DNA from: Metabacillus_B sp050107715 | GTDB taxonomy: Bacteria; Bacillota; Bacilli; Bacillales; Bacillaceae | NCBI RefSeq assembly: GCF_050107715.1 | Contig: NZ_JBNILN010000014.1 | Span: 1 to 64,000 of the forward strand | Direction of reading: 5' to 3' | DNA length: 64,000 nt | In this document: piece by piece, positions 51,432 to 61,357 of the stretch | How positions within the stretch are numbered: position 1 is the stretch's first letter | Layout: every line of letters begins with the position of its first letter | Program-made: the position numbers and the translations under genes | Notes under the pieces: model-generated | What the model was told of the DNA's origin: nothing | Databases searched by the model: none | What the model saw: only the letters and a program-made list of their open reading frames with translations

Positions 51432-52061
51432 TTATTTGGATTTTACTGCAGCTTTTACAGTAACTAAAGATTTTCTTGGACCCGGTACGTTACCTTTGAT
51501 CAAAAGAAGATTGCGTTCTGCATCCACTTTAACGATCTCAAGGTTTTGTACTGTAACGCGCTCTCCACCCATACGTCCAGGGAGAAGTTTGTTCTTGAAT
51601 ACACGGTTTGGAGCAACAGGACCCATTGAACCCGGGCGGCGATGGTAGCGTGAACCGTGGGACATTGGTCCGCGGGACTGTCCGTGGCGTTTAATGGCAC
51701 CTTGGAACCCTTTACCTTTTGAAATACCTGTTACATCTACTGTGTCTCCAGCAGTGAATAATTCAACTTTGACTTCCTGACCAACTTCGTAGTCTGCTGC
51801 GCTTACTCCACGAAATTCCTTAATGAAGCGCTTAGGCGCAGTATTTGCTTTTGCAACGTGACCTTTTGCCGGTCTGTTTACAAGCTTTTCACGTTTGTCA
51901 TCAAAACCAACCTGAACTGCTTCGTAACCGTCGATTTCAGCCGTTTTCACTTGAAGAACTACGTTTGGAGCAGCCTCTACAACTGTTACCGGGATTAAAT
52001 CGCCGTTTTCAGCAAACACCTGCGTCATACCGATTTTTCTACCTAAGATTCCTTTGGTCAT
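51432..52061 (-). CDS. rplC: 50S ribosomal protein L3
   Basis: 209 aa: KGILGRKIGMTQVFAENGDL and the W-loop region GFQGAIKRHGQSRGPMSHGS reaching toward the peptidyl transferase centre. Second gene of the S10 operon. Confidence 0.98.
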   Translation of the reverse strand: MTKGILGRKIGMTQVFAENGDLIPVTVVEAAPNVVLQVKTAEIDGYEAVQVGFDDKREKLVNRPAKGHVAKANTAPKRFIKEFRGVSAADYEVGQEVKVELFTAGDTVDVTGISKGKGFQGAIKRHGQSRGPMSHGSRYHRRPGSMGPVAPNRVFKNKLLPGRMGGERVTVQNLEIVKVDAERNLLLIKGNVPGPRKSLVTVKAAVKSK

Positions 52062-52103
52062 TCGTCACACCTCCTATTTTTTTCTTCTATATAATATTGA
52101 ACA

Positions 52104-52412
52104 TTAAAGTTTGATTTCGATATCGACACCGGATGGTAAATCCAAACGCATTAACGCATCAACAGTTTGTGGTGTTGGGTTAATGATGTCGATTAGACGT
52201 TTGTGCGTACGCATCTCGAATTGCTCACGAGAGTCTTTGTACTTATGCACCGCACGAAGAATTGTGTAGATAGACTTTTCAGTCGGTAGCGGGATCGGAC
52301 CAGATACGTTAGCACCTGAACGTTTCGCTGTTTCTACGATTTTTTCGGCAGATTGATCAAGAATCCTGTGATCATATGCTTTCAAACGAATACGAATTTT
52401 TTGTTTTGCCAT
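52104..52412 (-). CDS. rpsJ: 30S ribosomal protein S10 (NusE)
   Basis: 102 aa: KQKIRIRLKAYDHRILDQSA and RTHKRLIDIINPTPQTVDAL. Also acts with NusB and NusG in transcription antitermination. First gene of the S10 operon, downstream of two promoters. Confidence 0.98.
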   Translation of the reverse strand: MAKQKIRIRLKAYDHRILDQSAEKIVETAKRSGANVSGPIPLPTEKSIYTILRAVHKYKDSREQFEMRTHKRLIDIINPTPQTVDALMRLDLPSGVDIEIKL

Positions 52413-52439
52413 TATTTTCCCTCCTTTTCGCCTACTTAT

Positions 52440-52540
52440 TATAGACAGTTCTCAGTGAGAATTTCCCTCACACACTCGCCATGGCAAAGCGGCCGGGTGT
52501 GTCAGCAACCTCTCACATCATCGCAGTCAAAGACCAACAT
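52440..52540 (-). promoter_or_regulatory. S10 operon mRNA leader with a hairpin
   Basis: The transcript upstream of rpsJ contains ACACAC / GTGTGT arms (plus-strand 52470-52505) enclosing a GC-rich loop with CCGGCCGCTTTGCC. It is a candidate regulatory hairpin; I cannot assign a family. Confidence 0.4.
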
Positions 52541-52545
52541 TCACT

Positions 52546-52574
52546 ATTATATAAAAAATGAGCGTCAGTTGCAA
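52546..52574 (-). promoter_or_regulatory. S10 operon promoter, proximal
   Basis: Minus strand TTGCAA (52569-52574) and TATAAT (52546-52551), spacer 17 bases. Confidence 0.75.
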
Positions 52575-52614
52575 GAAGAAATATAAATTTCTTCGTCTTT
52601 TACGCACCTCAAAT

Positions 52615-52643
52615 ATTATAACTTTTTTTAGGCAAAAAAACAA
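52615..52643 (-). promoter_or_regulatory. S10 operon promoter, distal
   Basis: Minus strand TTGTTT (52638-52643) and TATAAT (52615-52620), spacer 17 bases, in the 329-bp gene-free gap between tuf and rpsJ. The remainder of the gap holds the proximal promoter, leader hairpin and tuf terminator. Confidence 0.7.
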
Positions 52644-52701
52644 GGGCTGCTTTAAACTAACCAATTGTTCTTAATGAATTAGCATATAAATAGAAGAGCA
52701 T

Positions 52702-52733
52702 AAAAAAAACGAGCGATTTCTCGCTCGTTTTTA
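52702..52733 (-). terminator. Terminator of the rpsL-rpsG-fusA-tuf operon
   Basis: Perfect stem AACGAGCGA / TCGCTCGTT with a 4-base loop, flanked by an A-tract and a T-tract, 9 bases after the tuf stop codon. Confidence 0.92.
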
Positions 52734-52741
52734 GTAAGCAA

Positions 52742-53932
52742 TTACTCAGTGATTGTAGCAACTACTCCGGCACCTACAGTACGTCCACCCTCACGGATAG
52801 AGAACTTAGTACCTTCTTCGATTGCGATTGGAGCGATTAGTTCAACAGTCATTTCGATGTTGTCTCCAGGCATAACCATTTCTACACCTTCAGGAAGGTT
52901 GCAGATACCAGTTACATCAGTTGTACGGAAGTAGAACTGAGGACGGTAGTTAGTGAAGAATGGAGTGTGACGTCCACCCTCTTCTTTAGAAAGTACATAA
53001 ACTTCTGCTTTGAACTTTGTGTGTGGAGTGATTGTTCCTGGCTTAGCAAGAACTTGTCCACGTTGGATATCTTCACGAGCTACTCCACGAAGAAGTGCGC
53101 CGATGTTGTCTCCAGCTTCAGCATAGTCAAGAAGTTTACGGAACATTTCAACACCTGTAACAGTTGTTGATTTTGGCTCTTCAGCAAGACCGATGATTTC
53201 GATAACGTCACCGACTTTAACTTGTCCACGCTCAACACGTCCAGTTGCAACAGTTCCACGGCCAGTGATTGAGAATACATCCTCAACAGGCATCATGAAT
53301 GGTTTTTCGATATCACGCTCAGGAGTTGGGATGTATTCGTCAACTGCGTTCATCAGTTCAACGATTTTCTCTTCCCACTCAGCTTCTCCTTCAAGAGCTT
53401 TAAGAGCAGAACCTTTGATTACTGGAATGTCGTCGCCAGGGAAATCGTACTCAGAAAGAAGGTCACGAACTTCCATTTCAACTAGTTCTAGCAATTCTTC
53501 GTCATCAACCATGTCACATTTGTTCATGAATACAACAAGGTAAGGTACACCTACTTGACGAGAAAGAAGGATGTGCTCACGAGTTTGAGGCATTGGGCCG
53601 TCAGCAGCAGATACTACTAGGATTCCGCCGTCCATTTGAGCAGCACCAGTGATCATGTTTTTAACATAGTCAGCATGTCCCGGGCAGTCAACGTGTGCAT
53701 AGTGGCGTGTATCAGTTTCGTACTCAACGTGTGCAGTTGAGATTGTGATTCCGCGCTCGCGCTCTTCTGGAGCAGCATCGATCATATCATATGCCATCGC
53801 TGCACCTTTACCGCTGCGTTTAGCAAGTACAGTAGTGATTGCAGCTGTTAGAGTTGTTTTACCGTGGTCAACGTGTCCAATTGTACCGATATTGGCATGT
53901 GTTTTGGAACGGTCGAATTTTTCTTTACCCAT
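52742..53932 (-). CDS. tuf: Elongation factor Tu
   Basis: 396 aa. G1 GHVDHGKTT, G3 DCPGHADY, G4 NKCD; RGITISTAHVEYET switch region. Delivers aminoacyl-tRNA to the ribosome. Single copy in the window, with an own ribosome site (AAGGAGG) and 111 bp after fusA. Confidence 0.99.
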   Translation of the reverse strand: MGKEKFDRSKTHANIGTIGHVDHGKTTLTAAITTVLAKRSGKGAAMAYDMIDAAPEERERGITISTAHVEYETDTRHYAHVDCPGHADYVKNMITGAAQMDGGILVVSAADGPMPQTREHILLSRQVGVPYLVVFMNKCDMVDDEELLELVEMEVRDLLSEYDFPGDDIPVIKGSALKALEGEAEWEEKIVELMNAVDEYIPTPERDIEKPFMMPVEDVFSITGRGTVATGRVERGQVKVGDVIEIIGLAEEPKSTTVTGVEMFRKLLDYAEAGDNIGALLRGVAREDIQRGQVLAKPGTITPHTKFKAEVYVLSKEEGGRHTPFFTNYRPQFYFRTTDVTGICNLPEGVEMVMPGDNIEMTVELIAPIAIEEGTKFSIREGGRTVGAGVVATITE

Positions 53933-54043
53933 TCGAAATGCCTCCTTAGAAAATTGAGTTAGTTATATTGATTCAGAAAGCAGGCAGGACCCGCCTTCTG
54001 AGCTTACATAAGTAGTTATACTTGAATAAAAGGGTAAAATCAA

Positions 54044-56122
54044 TTACTCACCTTTATTTTTTTTGATGATTTCTTCTGAAATGGATTTTGGAACCTCTTC
54101 GTAGTGGTCGAAGTGCATAGTGAATGTTCCGCGTCCTTGTGTATTGGAACGCAACGCAGTTGCATAGCCAAACATTTCGGAAAGAGGAACCATTGCACGG
54201 ACAACTTGAGCGTTACCGCGTGCTTCCATACCTTCAACGCGTCCACGGCGGGAAGTTACATCACCCATGATGTCTCCCATGTACTCGTCCGGAACGACCA
54301 CTTCAACCTTCATAACAGGCTCAAGGATTACCGGGTTGCACTTGGAAACAGCGTTTTTCAGAGCAAGGGATGCCGCTACTTTAAATGCCATCTCACTGGA
54401 GTCGACATCATGGTAAGATCCATCCACAAGTGCTGCTTTAACGTCGATTAACTGATATCCTGCAAGGACACCGTTTTTCATTGAATCCTCTAGACCGGCT
54501 TGAACAGCTGGTACGTATTCACGAGGAACAACTCCACCGACGATCTTGTTTTGGAATTCGAACCCTTTACCTTCTTCGTTTGGTTCAAATTCGATCCAAA
54601 CGTGTCCGAATTGTCCGCGTCCACCGGATTGGCGGGCAAACTTACCTTCGACTTTAGCTGAACCGCGGAAAGTCTCACGGTATGCAACCTGCGGAGCACC
54701 AACATTTGCTTCTACTTTGAACTCGCGACGCATACGGTCAACGATGATATCAAGATGAAGCTCACCCATACCAGAGATAATGGTTTGTCCAGTCTCAGGA
54801 TCAGTATGAGCGCGGAAAGTTGGATCCTCTTCAGAAAGCTTAGTCAGTGCTGTAGACATTTTGTCCTGGTCAGCTTTTGACTTTGGCTCTACTGACAGGG
54901 AGATAACCGGCTCTGGGAATTCCATGGATTCCAAGATTACAAGGCTCTTTTCATCACACAGAGTATCACCAGTTGTCGTATCTTTCAATCCTACTGCAGC
55001 TGCGATATCCCCGGAGTATACAGTAGCAATTTCTTCACGGGAGTTAGCATGCATCTGCAGGATACGTCCTACACGCTCACGCTTGCCTTTCGTGGAGTTT
55101 TGCACGTAAGAACCAGAGTTAAGCACTCCAGAGTACACACGGAAGAAAGTAAGCTTCCCAACGTATGGATCTGTCATAACTTTAAACGCCAGAGCAGAGA
55201 ACGGCTCATCGTCACCGGATTTACGAAGTACTTCCTCTTCAGAATCCGGAAGAATTCCTTTGATGGCAGGTACATCAGTTGGTGCAGGCAGGTAATCAAG
55301 TACCGCATCCAGCATCAATTGTACACCTTTGTTTTTGAAAGCAGATCCGCAAAGAACTGGGTAGAATTCAACGTCACAAGTACCTTTTCGGATAGCTGCT
55401 TTGATTTCATCAATCGTAAGCTCTTCACCGTCAAGATATTTCATCATTAATTCTTCATCAAGTTCTGCTACGGCTTCGATCAATTTGCTGCGCCATTCTT
55501 CAGCAAGTTCTTGATACTCTTCAGGAATTTCTTTTGCTTCGGAACGTGTTCCTAAGTCATCTTCGTAGAAATATGCTACGTTTTCTACTAGATCGATAAT
55601 TCCCTCGAATTGATCCTCAGCACCGATTGGAAGCTGGATTGGATGCGCATTGGCCTGAAGGCGCTCATGCATCGTTTTTACGGAGTAAAGGAAATCCGCA
55701 CCGATTTTATCCATTTTGTTAACGAATACGACACGAGGCACGCCGTATGTTGTAGCCTGGCGCCAAACTGTTTCAGTTTGAGGCTCAACTCCGGATTGTG
55801 CATCAAGAACAGCTACGGCACCATCAAGTACACGCAGGGAACGTTCAACCTCAACAGTGAAGTCTACGTGTCCCGGTGTATCGATAATGTTTACACGGTA
55901 ACCTTTCCATGATGCAGTTGTAGCTGCAGATGTAATCGTGATTCCGCGTTCCTGCTCCTGTTCCATCCAGTCCATTTGTGAAGCTCCTTCATGAGTTTCA
56001 CCAATTTTGTGGATACGTCCAGTGTAGAACAAAATCCGTTCTGTAGTCGTCGTTTTACCAGCGTCGATGTGAGCCATGATCCCGATATTACGAGTGTTTT
56101 CTAAGGAGAACTCTCTTGCCAT
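54044..56122 (-). CDS. fusA: Elongation factor G
   Basis: 692 aa, full length. G1 AHIDAGKTT, G3 DTPGHVDF, G4 NKMDK, RGITITSAATTASW switch I; domain IV tip SYHDVDSSEMAF. Drives translocation and ribosome recycling. In the str operon between rpsG and tuf. Confidence 0.99.
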   Translation of the reverse strand: MAREFSLENTRNIGIMAHIDAGKTTTTERILFYTGRIHKIGETHEGASQMDWMEQEQERGITITSAATTASWKGYRVNIIDTPGHVDFTVEVERSLRVLDGAVAVLDAQSGVEPQTETVWRQATTYGVPRVVFVNKMDKIGADFLYSVKTMHERLQANAHPIQLPIGAEDQFEGIIDLVENVAYFYEDDLGTRSEAKEIPEEYQELAEEWRSKLIEAVAELDEELMMKYLDGEELTIDEIKAAIRKGTCDVEFYPVLCGSAFKNKGVQLMLDAVLDYLPAPTDVPAIKGILPDSEEEVLRKSGDDEPFSALAFKVMTDPYVGKLTFFRVYSGVLNSGSYVQNSTKGKRERVGRILQMHANSREEIATVYSGDIAAAVGLKDTTTGDTLCDEKSLVILESMEFPEPVISLSVEPKSKADQDKMSTALTKLSEEDPTFRAHTDPETGQTIISGMGELHLDIIVDRMRREFKVEANVGAPQVAYRETFRGSAKVEGKFARQSGGRGQFGHVWIEFEPNEEGKGFEFQNKIVGGVVPREYVPAVQAGLEDSMKNGVLAGYQLIDVKAALVDGSYHDVDSSEMAFKVAASLALKNAVSKCNPVILEPVMKVEVVVPDEYMGDIMGDVTSRRGRVEGMEARGNAQVVRAMVPLSEMFGYATALRSNTQGRGTFTMHFDHYEEVPKSISEEIIKKNKGE

Positions 56123-56175
56123 CTTGGTAACTTCTCCTTCCTATAAAGAGGATTAGTGGGTTTTTTGTTTCGATC

Positions 56176-56646
56176 TTACCAGCGGTAGTGAGCGAATGCT
56201 TTGTTCGCTTCTGCCATTTTGTGTGTATCTTCGCGTTTCTTAACAGCAGCACCAGTGTTGTTGGCTGCGTCAAGAATCTCATTAGCCAAACGCTCTTCCA
56301 TGGTTTTTTCACCGCGAAGACGAGCGTAATGCACTAACCAGCGAAGTCCAAGTGTAGTACGGCGGTCAGGACGCACCTCTACTGGTACTTGGTAGTTTGC
56401 TCCACCTACACGGCGAGCTTTTACTTCTAGAACTGGCATGATGTTTTTAAGCGCTTGTTCGAACACTTCCATTGGCTCTTTTCCGCTGCGTTCCTTGATT
56501 GAATCAAGTGCAGAGTAAAGAATGGTTTGTGCTTTTCCTCTTTTACCGTCAACCATAATGCGGTTTACCAAACGAGTGATAAGTTTGGAATTGTAAAGCG
56601 GATCAGGCAATACGTCTCTTTTTGTAACAGGACCTTTACGAGGCAT
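56176..56646 (-). CDS. rpsG: 30S ribosomal protein S7
   Basis: 156 aa from ATG at 56646 (MPRKGPVTKRDVLPDPLYNS), with GGAGG upstream; the in-frame codon at 56664 overlaps the ribosome site. Nucleates the head of the small subunit. Confidence 0.98.
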   Translation of the reverse strand: MPRKGPVTKRDVLPDPLYNSKLITRLVNRIMVDGKRGKAQTILYSALDSIKERSGKEPMEVFEQALKNIMPVLEVKARRVGGANYQVPVEVRPDRRTTLGLRWLVHYARLRGEKTMEERLANEILDAANNTGAAVKKREDTHKMAEANKAFAHYRW

Positions 56647-56688
56647 GTTTTTTCCTCCTTTCACGAAATGATTCTATTTTTAGTTGAA

Positions 56689-57111
56689 TTATTTTTTTGC
56701 AGCTTTCGGGCGTTTTGTTCCGTATTTGGAACGTCCTTGCATACGGCCGTCAACACCAGCAGTATCAAGCGCACCGCGAACGATGTGATAACGTACTCCC
56801 GGTAAATCCTTTACACGTCCGCCGCGGATTAGTACGACACTGTGCTCTTGAAGGTTATGTCCGATACCAGGAATGTAAGCTGTAACCTCGATTTGGTTGG
56901 TCAAGCGTACACGGGCATATTTACGAAGCGCGGAGTTCGGCTTCTTCGGAGTCATTGTACCCACACGTGTGCAGACACCGCGTTTTTGTGGTGATGATAC
57001 GTTCGTGTGCTCTTTTTTGAAGCTGTTGTACCCTTTGTTCAATGCAGGAGACTTGGATTTTTCAATCTTGCTGATACGTCCCTTGCGAACTAGTTGATTA
57101 ATAGTAGGCAT
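56689..57111 (-). CDS. rpsL: 30S ribosomal protein S12
   Basis: 140 aa from ATG at 57111 (MPTINQLVRKGRISKIEKSK), with GGGAGG upstream. The decoding-site segments TPKKPNSALRK and IRGGRVKDLPGVRYH carry the wild-type lysines, so streptomycin sensitivity is expected at this locus. Confidence 0.98.
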   Translation of the reverse strand: MPTINQLVRKGRISKIEKSKSPALNKGYNSFKKEHTNVSSPQKRGVCTRVGTMTPKKPNSALRKYARVRLTNQIEVTAYIPGIGHNLQEHSVVLIRGGRVKDLPGVRYHIVRGALDTAGVDGRMQGRSKYGTKRPKAAKK

Positions 57112-57219
57112 GTTTTTTCCTCCCTTCTCAATTTCTAAACCCACACATCCAGGTGGTTCATATTTGGGCAAAAACAAAGTCTTTACTTGATTAATCAGGT
57201 AAAAACACGTTTGCTTTTA

Positions 57220-57465
57220 TTAGGTAATGGCTACTGCTGCGGCCCCAACTTCAATTCCGCAAGCTTTTCCAAGCTTTTTCATAGAGTCAACCAGCATGAC
57301 AGGAACCTGTTTTTCCCTCGCCATCTGAGCAACGGCAGATGTAATCCTGGGATCAGCGTCCTCTGCAATGATGAGCTCCTTTACGGAACCTTGCTGTAGT
57401 GCCTTCAGCGTTTGCTTTGTACCAACAATAATAGTTGCTGCCTGTGATACTTTTTCATAAGACAT
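57220..57465 (-). CDS. rplGB: L7Ae-family ribosomal protein (RplGB/YbxF)
   Basis: 82 aa from ATG at 57465 (MSYEKVSQAATIIVGTKQTL), with GGAGG 9 bases upstream; a longer frame to 57570 lacks support. L7Ae/L30e fold kink-turn binding protein, conserved between rpoC and rpsL in Bacillus. It can bind k-turn RNAs; the exact ribosomal role is unsettled. Confidence 0.93.
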   Translation of the reverse strand: MSYEKVSQAATIIVGTKQTLKALQQGSVKELIIAEDADPRITSAVAQMAREKQVPVMLVDSMKKLGKACGIEVGAAAVAIT

Positions 57466-57582
57466 TGAAGTATATCCTCCAAAGCAACAGGTAGAATCGA
57501 GCACCTTGAATAGCTTAACATTGGAAGAGATGGATGTCAACAGAGTTTCAGAAGAAACATCTGCCGGCATCCATCTCTCATA

Positions 57583-60500
57583 TTAATCTACAGTAACCGT
57601 GTCCTGGCTCGATTGAACTTGTGAGATTGGCTGTACTTTACGGTAGCGGTTCATACCTGTACCGGCAGGAACCAATTTACCGATGATTACATTCTCTTTT
57701 AGTCCGAGAAGCTCGTCACGTTTTCCTTTGATTGCTGCATCTGTCAGGACACGAGTTGTTTCCTGGAAGGATGCGGCAGACAGGAAGGAATCTGTTTCAA
57801 GTGATGCTTTCGTAATTCCAAGAAGGATTGGACGGCCTGTAGCAGGACGCTTCCCTTCAATGAGAACCCGCTTGTTTGCATCTGTAAACTGATGAATATC
57901 CAACAGTGTTCCAGGCAACACATCCGTATCTCCGGCATCAATCACCCGGATTTTGCGGAGCATTTGGCGGACCATAACCTCTACGTGCTTATCGCCGATT
58001 TCTACCCCTTGCATACGGTATACTTTCTGCACTTCACGAAGGAGGTATTCCTGCACAGCCTGAGTATCTTTTACTTTCAGAAGTTCTTTCGGATCGATTG
58101 AACCTTCAGTAAGCTCCTGGCCGCGTTTCACTTTATCACCCTCTGCAACTTTCAGACGGGCATTGTATGGAGCAGTGTACGTACGGGATTCAACGTCTCC
58201 CTGAACGACAATCTCCTGCTGTTTTTCCCTGATTTCATTTACTTCGGTTACGACACCGTCAATTTCAGAAATCGTAGCCTGACCTTTAGGGTTACGGGCT
58301 TCGAACAGCTCCTGGATACGAGGAAGACCTTGAGTGATGTCATCCCCCGCAACTCCTCCGGTATGGAACGTACGCATAGTAAGCTGTGTTCCAGGCTCAC
58401 CGATGGATTGGGCAGCGATGATTCCGACAGCCTCACCGACCTCAACGTCAGACCCGGTCGCAAGGTTGCGGCCGTAGCATCGTTTACACACACCATGGCG
58501 TGTGTTGCACGTAAATGCAGAACGGATCCATACTTGCTCAATTCCTGATTCTACAATCTGCAGAGCAATATCTTCCGTAATCAGTTCATTTTCCTCAACA
58601 AGAAGAGCTTCTGTTTCAGGGTGGTGAATGTTTCTGCGTGCATAGCGTCCGATAAGACGTTCTTCAAGTTTTTCAATGACCTCTGTACCTTCTTTGATTG
58701 ATTCTGCAAGAAGTCCGCGGTCTGTACCGCAGTCGTCATCACGGATGATAACATCCTGGGCAACATCAACAAGGCGGCGTGTCAGGTAGCCTGAATCGGC
58801 AGTTTTAAGGGCGGTATCGGCAAGACCTTTACGCGCACCATGGGTGGAAATAAAGTATTCCAATACCGTTAAGCCTTCACGGAAACTGGACTTGATCGGA
58901 AGTTCGATGATTCGTCCAGCCGGGTTAGCCATCAATCCGCGCATTCCGGCAAGCTGTGTAAAGTTAGATGCGTTACCACGGGCTCCCGAGTCACTCATCA
59001 TGAAGATCGGGTTGCGCGTATCCAGGGTTTTCATCAATTTGCCTTGAATGGTATCCTTCGCAGCACTCCAGATCGAAATCACGCGCTCATAGCGCTCTTC
59101 TTCTGTAATCAGACCGCGTCGGAACTGCTTAAGAACGTTATCTACCTTCGCTTGCGCTTCAGTCAGAATTTCTTCCTTCTCACGCAATACGACGATATCC
59201 GCCACACCAACCGTAATACCGGCTTTTGTAGAATATCTGAATCCCAAATCCTTTAGACGGTCAAGCATCCTGGACGTTTCAGTAATCTGGAACTTTTTAA
59301 AGATCTCAGCGATGATGCTTCCAAGGATGCCTTTTTTAAATGGGGGCACCAATTCCTGCTTGGAAATGTATTCTTTTACATCAACGGTAGAATCAACAAA
59401 ATACTTTTCAGGCGTTTTCTCTTCAATATTCCCCTTGCTCGGTTCATTCATATAAGGGAATGAGCCTGGAAGGATTTCATTGAAGATCAATTTCCCTACA
59501 GTCGTCAGAAGAAGCTGTTTTTCCTGCTCTTCTGTGAACGTTTGATTGCTAAGAGATGATGCAGCTACTGCAATACGGGAATGCAAATGGACGTATCCAT
59601 TCTGGTAAGCAATAAGAGCCTCGTTTGTATCTCTGAAGATCATCCCTTCTCCGACTGCATCTTCGCGCTCCATCGTCAGGTAATAGTTACCGAGAACCAT
59701 ATCCTGGGACGGCGTTACAACCGGTTTACCATCTTTAGGGTTCAAGATGTTCTGGGCTGCCAGCATAAGGATGCGGGCTTCTGCCTGAGCTTCAGCTGAA
59801 AGCGGTACGTGGACAGCCATTTGGTCACCGTCAAAGTCAGCGTTGTATGCTGTACATACGAGCGGGTGAAGACGGATGGCACGGCCTTCAACAAGAGTCG
59901 GTTCGAATGCCTGAATCCCCAATCTGTGAAGCGTTGGTGCACGGTTCAATAGAACAGGGTGCTCCTTAATAACGGATTCAAGTACATCCCAGACTTCAGG
60001 CTGAACGCGCTCGATTTTGCGCTTAGCACTTTTGATGTTGTGGGCAAGACCTTTTTCAACAAGCTCTTTCATAACAAAAGGCTTAAACAGTTCAAGTGCC
60101 ATCTCTTTTGGAAGTCCGCACTGATACATTTTCAGATTCGGTCCGACAACGATTACGGAACGGCCTGAGTAATCAACACGCTTACCAAGCAAGTTCTGGC
60201 GGAAACGCCCTTGCTTCCCTTTAAGCATGTGGGAAAGCGATTTGAGCGGACGGTTACCCGGACCTGTTACCGGACGGCCTCTTCTTCCATTGTCAATTAA
60301 AGCATCTACAGCTTCCTGCAGCATGCGTTTTTCATTTTGAACGATAATGCTTGGAGCCCCAAGGTCAAGCAGGCGCTTCAGCCGGTTGTTCCGGTTGATT
60401 ACCCGGCGGTAAAGGTCATTCAGGTCAGACGTAGCAAAACGTCCGCCGTCAAGCTGTACCATCGGACGCAGTTCAGGAGGAATAACAGGAAGGACATCAA

Positions 60501-61182
60501 GAATCATCCAGGAAGGGTTGTTTCCGGATCCGCGGAACGCTTCCAAAACTTCCAGACGTTTGATTGCACGTGTACGGCGCTGGCCTTGTGCAGTTTTTAA
60601 GTCTTCCTTCAGCTGCTCTACATCCCGATCCGGGTCAATATCCATAAGAAGCTTTTTGATGGCCTCAGCTCCCATGGAAGCCTGGAACGTGCTGCCGTAT
60701 TTATCACGGTAGGCGCGGTACTCTTTCTCAGAAAGAAGCTGTTTCTTTTCAAGAGGAGTGTCACCCGTATCCGTTACTACATAAGAAGCAAAGTAGATTA
60801 CTTCTTCAAGAGCACGGGGAGACATGTCCAGTACAAGACCCATACGGCTCGGAATTCCTTTAAAATACCATATGTGGGATACAGGAGCTGCCAGCTCAAT
60901 ATGTCCCATGCGCTCACGGCGAACCTTGGCGCGTGTTACTTCAACTCCGCAGCGGTCACAGACTACACCTTTATAGCGGACACGTTTGTATTTACCGCAA
61001 TGGCACTCCCAGTCCTTTTGAGGGCCGAAAATACGCTCGCAGAACAAACCGTCTTTTTCAGGCTTAAGTGTCCGGTAGTTGATTGTCTCCGGCTTTTTCA
61101 CTTCACCGAAAGACCATGAACGAATCTTATCAGGTGATGCAAGTCCGATGTTCATATACTCAAAATTATTAACATCTAGCAA
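57583..61182 (-). CDS. rpoC: RNA polymerase beta' subunit
   Basis: 1199 aa from TTG at 61182 (LDVNNFEYMNIGLASPDKIR), with GGGAGG 9 bases upstream; this gives the B. subtilis length, while an in-frame ATG at 61203 would start before the ribosome site. Zinc-binding CHCGKYKRVRYKGVVCDRCG, catalytic NADFDGDQMAVH with three Mg-binding Asp, bridge helix, trigger loop TQLTMRTFHTGG and a second zinc site CNTRHGVCKRCYG. Forms the active centre with RpoB. Confidence 0.98.
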   Translation of the reverse strand: MLDVNNFEYMNIGLASPDKIRSWSFGEVKKPETINYRTLKPEKDGLFCERIFGPQKDWECHCGKYKRVRYKGVVCDRCGVEVTRAKVRRERMGHIELAAPVSHIWYFKGIPSRMGLVLDMSPRALEEVIYFASYVVTDTGDTPLEKKQLLSEKEYRAYRDKYGSTFQASMGAEAIKKLLMDIDPDRDVEQLKEDLKTAQGQRRTRAIKRLEVLEAFRGSGNNPSWMILDVLPVIPPELRPMVQLDGGRFATSDLNDLYRRVINRNNRLKRLLDLGAPSIIVQNEKRMLQEAVDALIDNGRRGRPVTGPGNRPLKSLSHMLKGKQGRFRQNLLGKRVDYSGRSVIVVGPNLKMYQCGLPKEMALELFKPFVMKELVEKGLAHNIKSAKRKIERVQPEVWDVLESVIKEHPVLLNRAPTLHRLGIQAFEPTLVEGRAIRLHPLVCTAYNADFDGDQMAVHVPLSAEAQAEARILMLAAQNILNPKDGKPVVTPSQDMVLGNYYLTMEREDAVGEGMIFRDTNEALIAYQNGYVHLHSRIAVAASSLSNQTFTEEQEKQLLLTTVGKLIFNEILPGSFPYMNEPSKGNIEEKTPEKYFVDSTVDVKEYISKQELVPPFKKGILGSIIAEIFKKFQITETSRMLDRLKDLGFRYSTKAGITVGVADIVVLREKEEILTEAQAKVDNVLKQFRRGLITEEERYERVISIWSAAKDTIQGKLMKTLDTRNPIFMMSDSGARGNASNFTQLAGMRGLMANPAGRIIELPIKSSFREGLTVLEYFISTHGARKGLADTALKTADSGYLTRRLVDVAQDVIIRDDDCGTDRGLLAESIKEGTEVIEKLEERLIGRYARRNIHHPETEALLVEENELITEDIALQIVESGIEQVWIRSAFTCNTRHGVCKRCYGRNLATGSDVEVGEAVGIIAAQSIGEPGTQLTMRTFHTGGVAGDDITQGLPRIQELFEARNPKGQATISEIDGVVTEVNEIREKQQEIVVQGDVESRTYTAPYNARLKVAEGDKVKRGQELTEGSIDPKELLKVKDTQAVQEYLLREVQKVYRMQGVEIGDKHVEVMVRQMLRKIRVIDAGDTDVLPGTLLDIHQFTDANKRVLIEGKRPATGRPILLGITKASLETDSFLSAASFQETTRVLTDAAIKGKRDELLGLKENVIIGKLVPAGTGMNRYRKVQPISQVQSSQDTVTVD

Positions 61183-61357
61183 GGGGCCTACCTCCCTTTT
61201 CATCTTCAGGTTATACCCTTATATCCTGGAGAGTTACATTAAAAACTAAAGGCTTCAGCATCCGCCTCACAGGTAGAGACCGGACGCTAAAGCCCGGTTC
61301 TGAACCCTAAGGCTGCAGGTGTTTTGCGCGCCTGCTGCTTTGCAGCCATTCCATAAT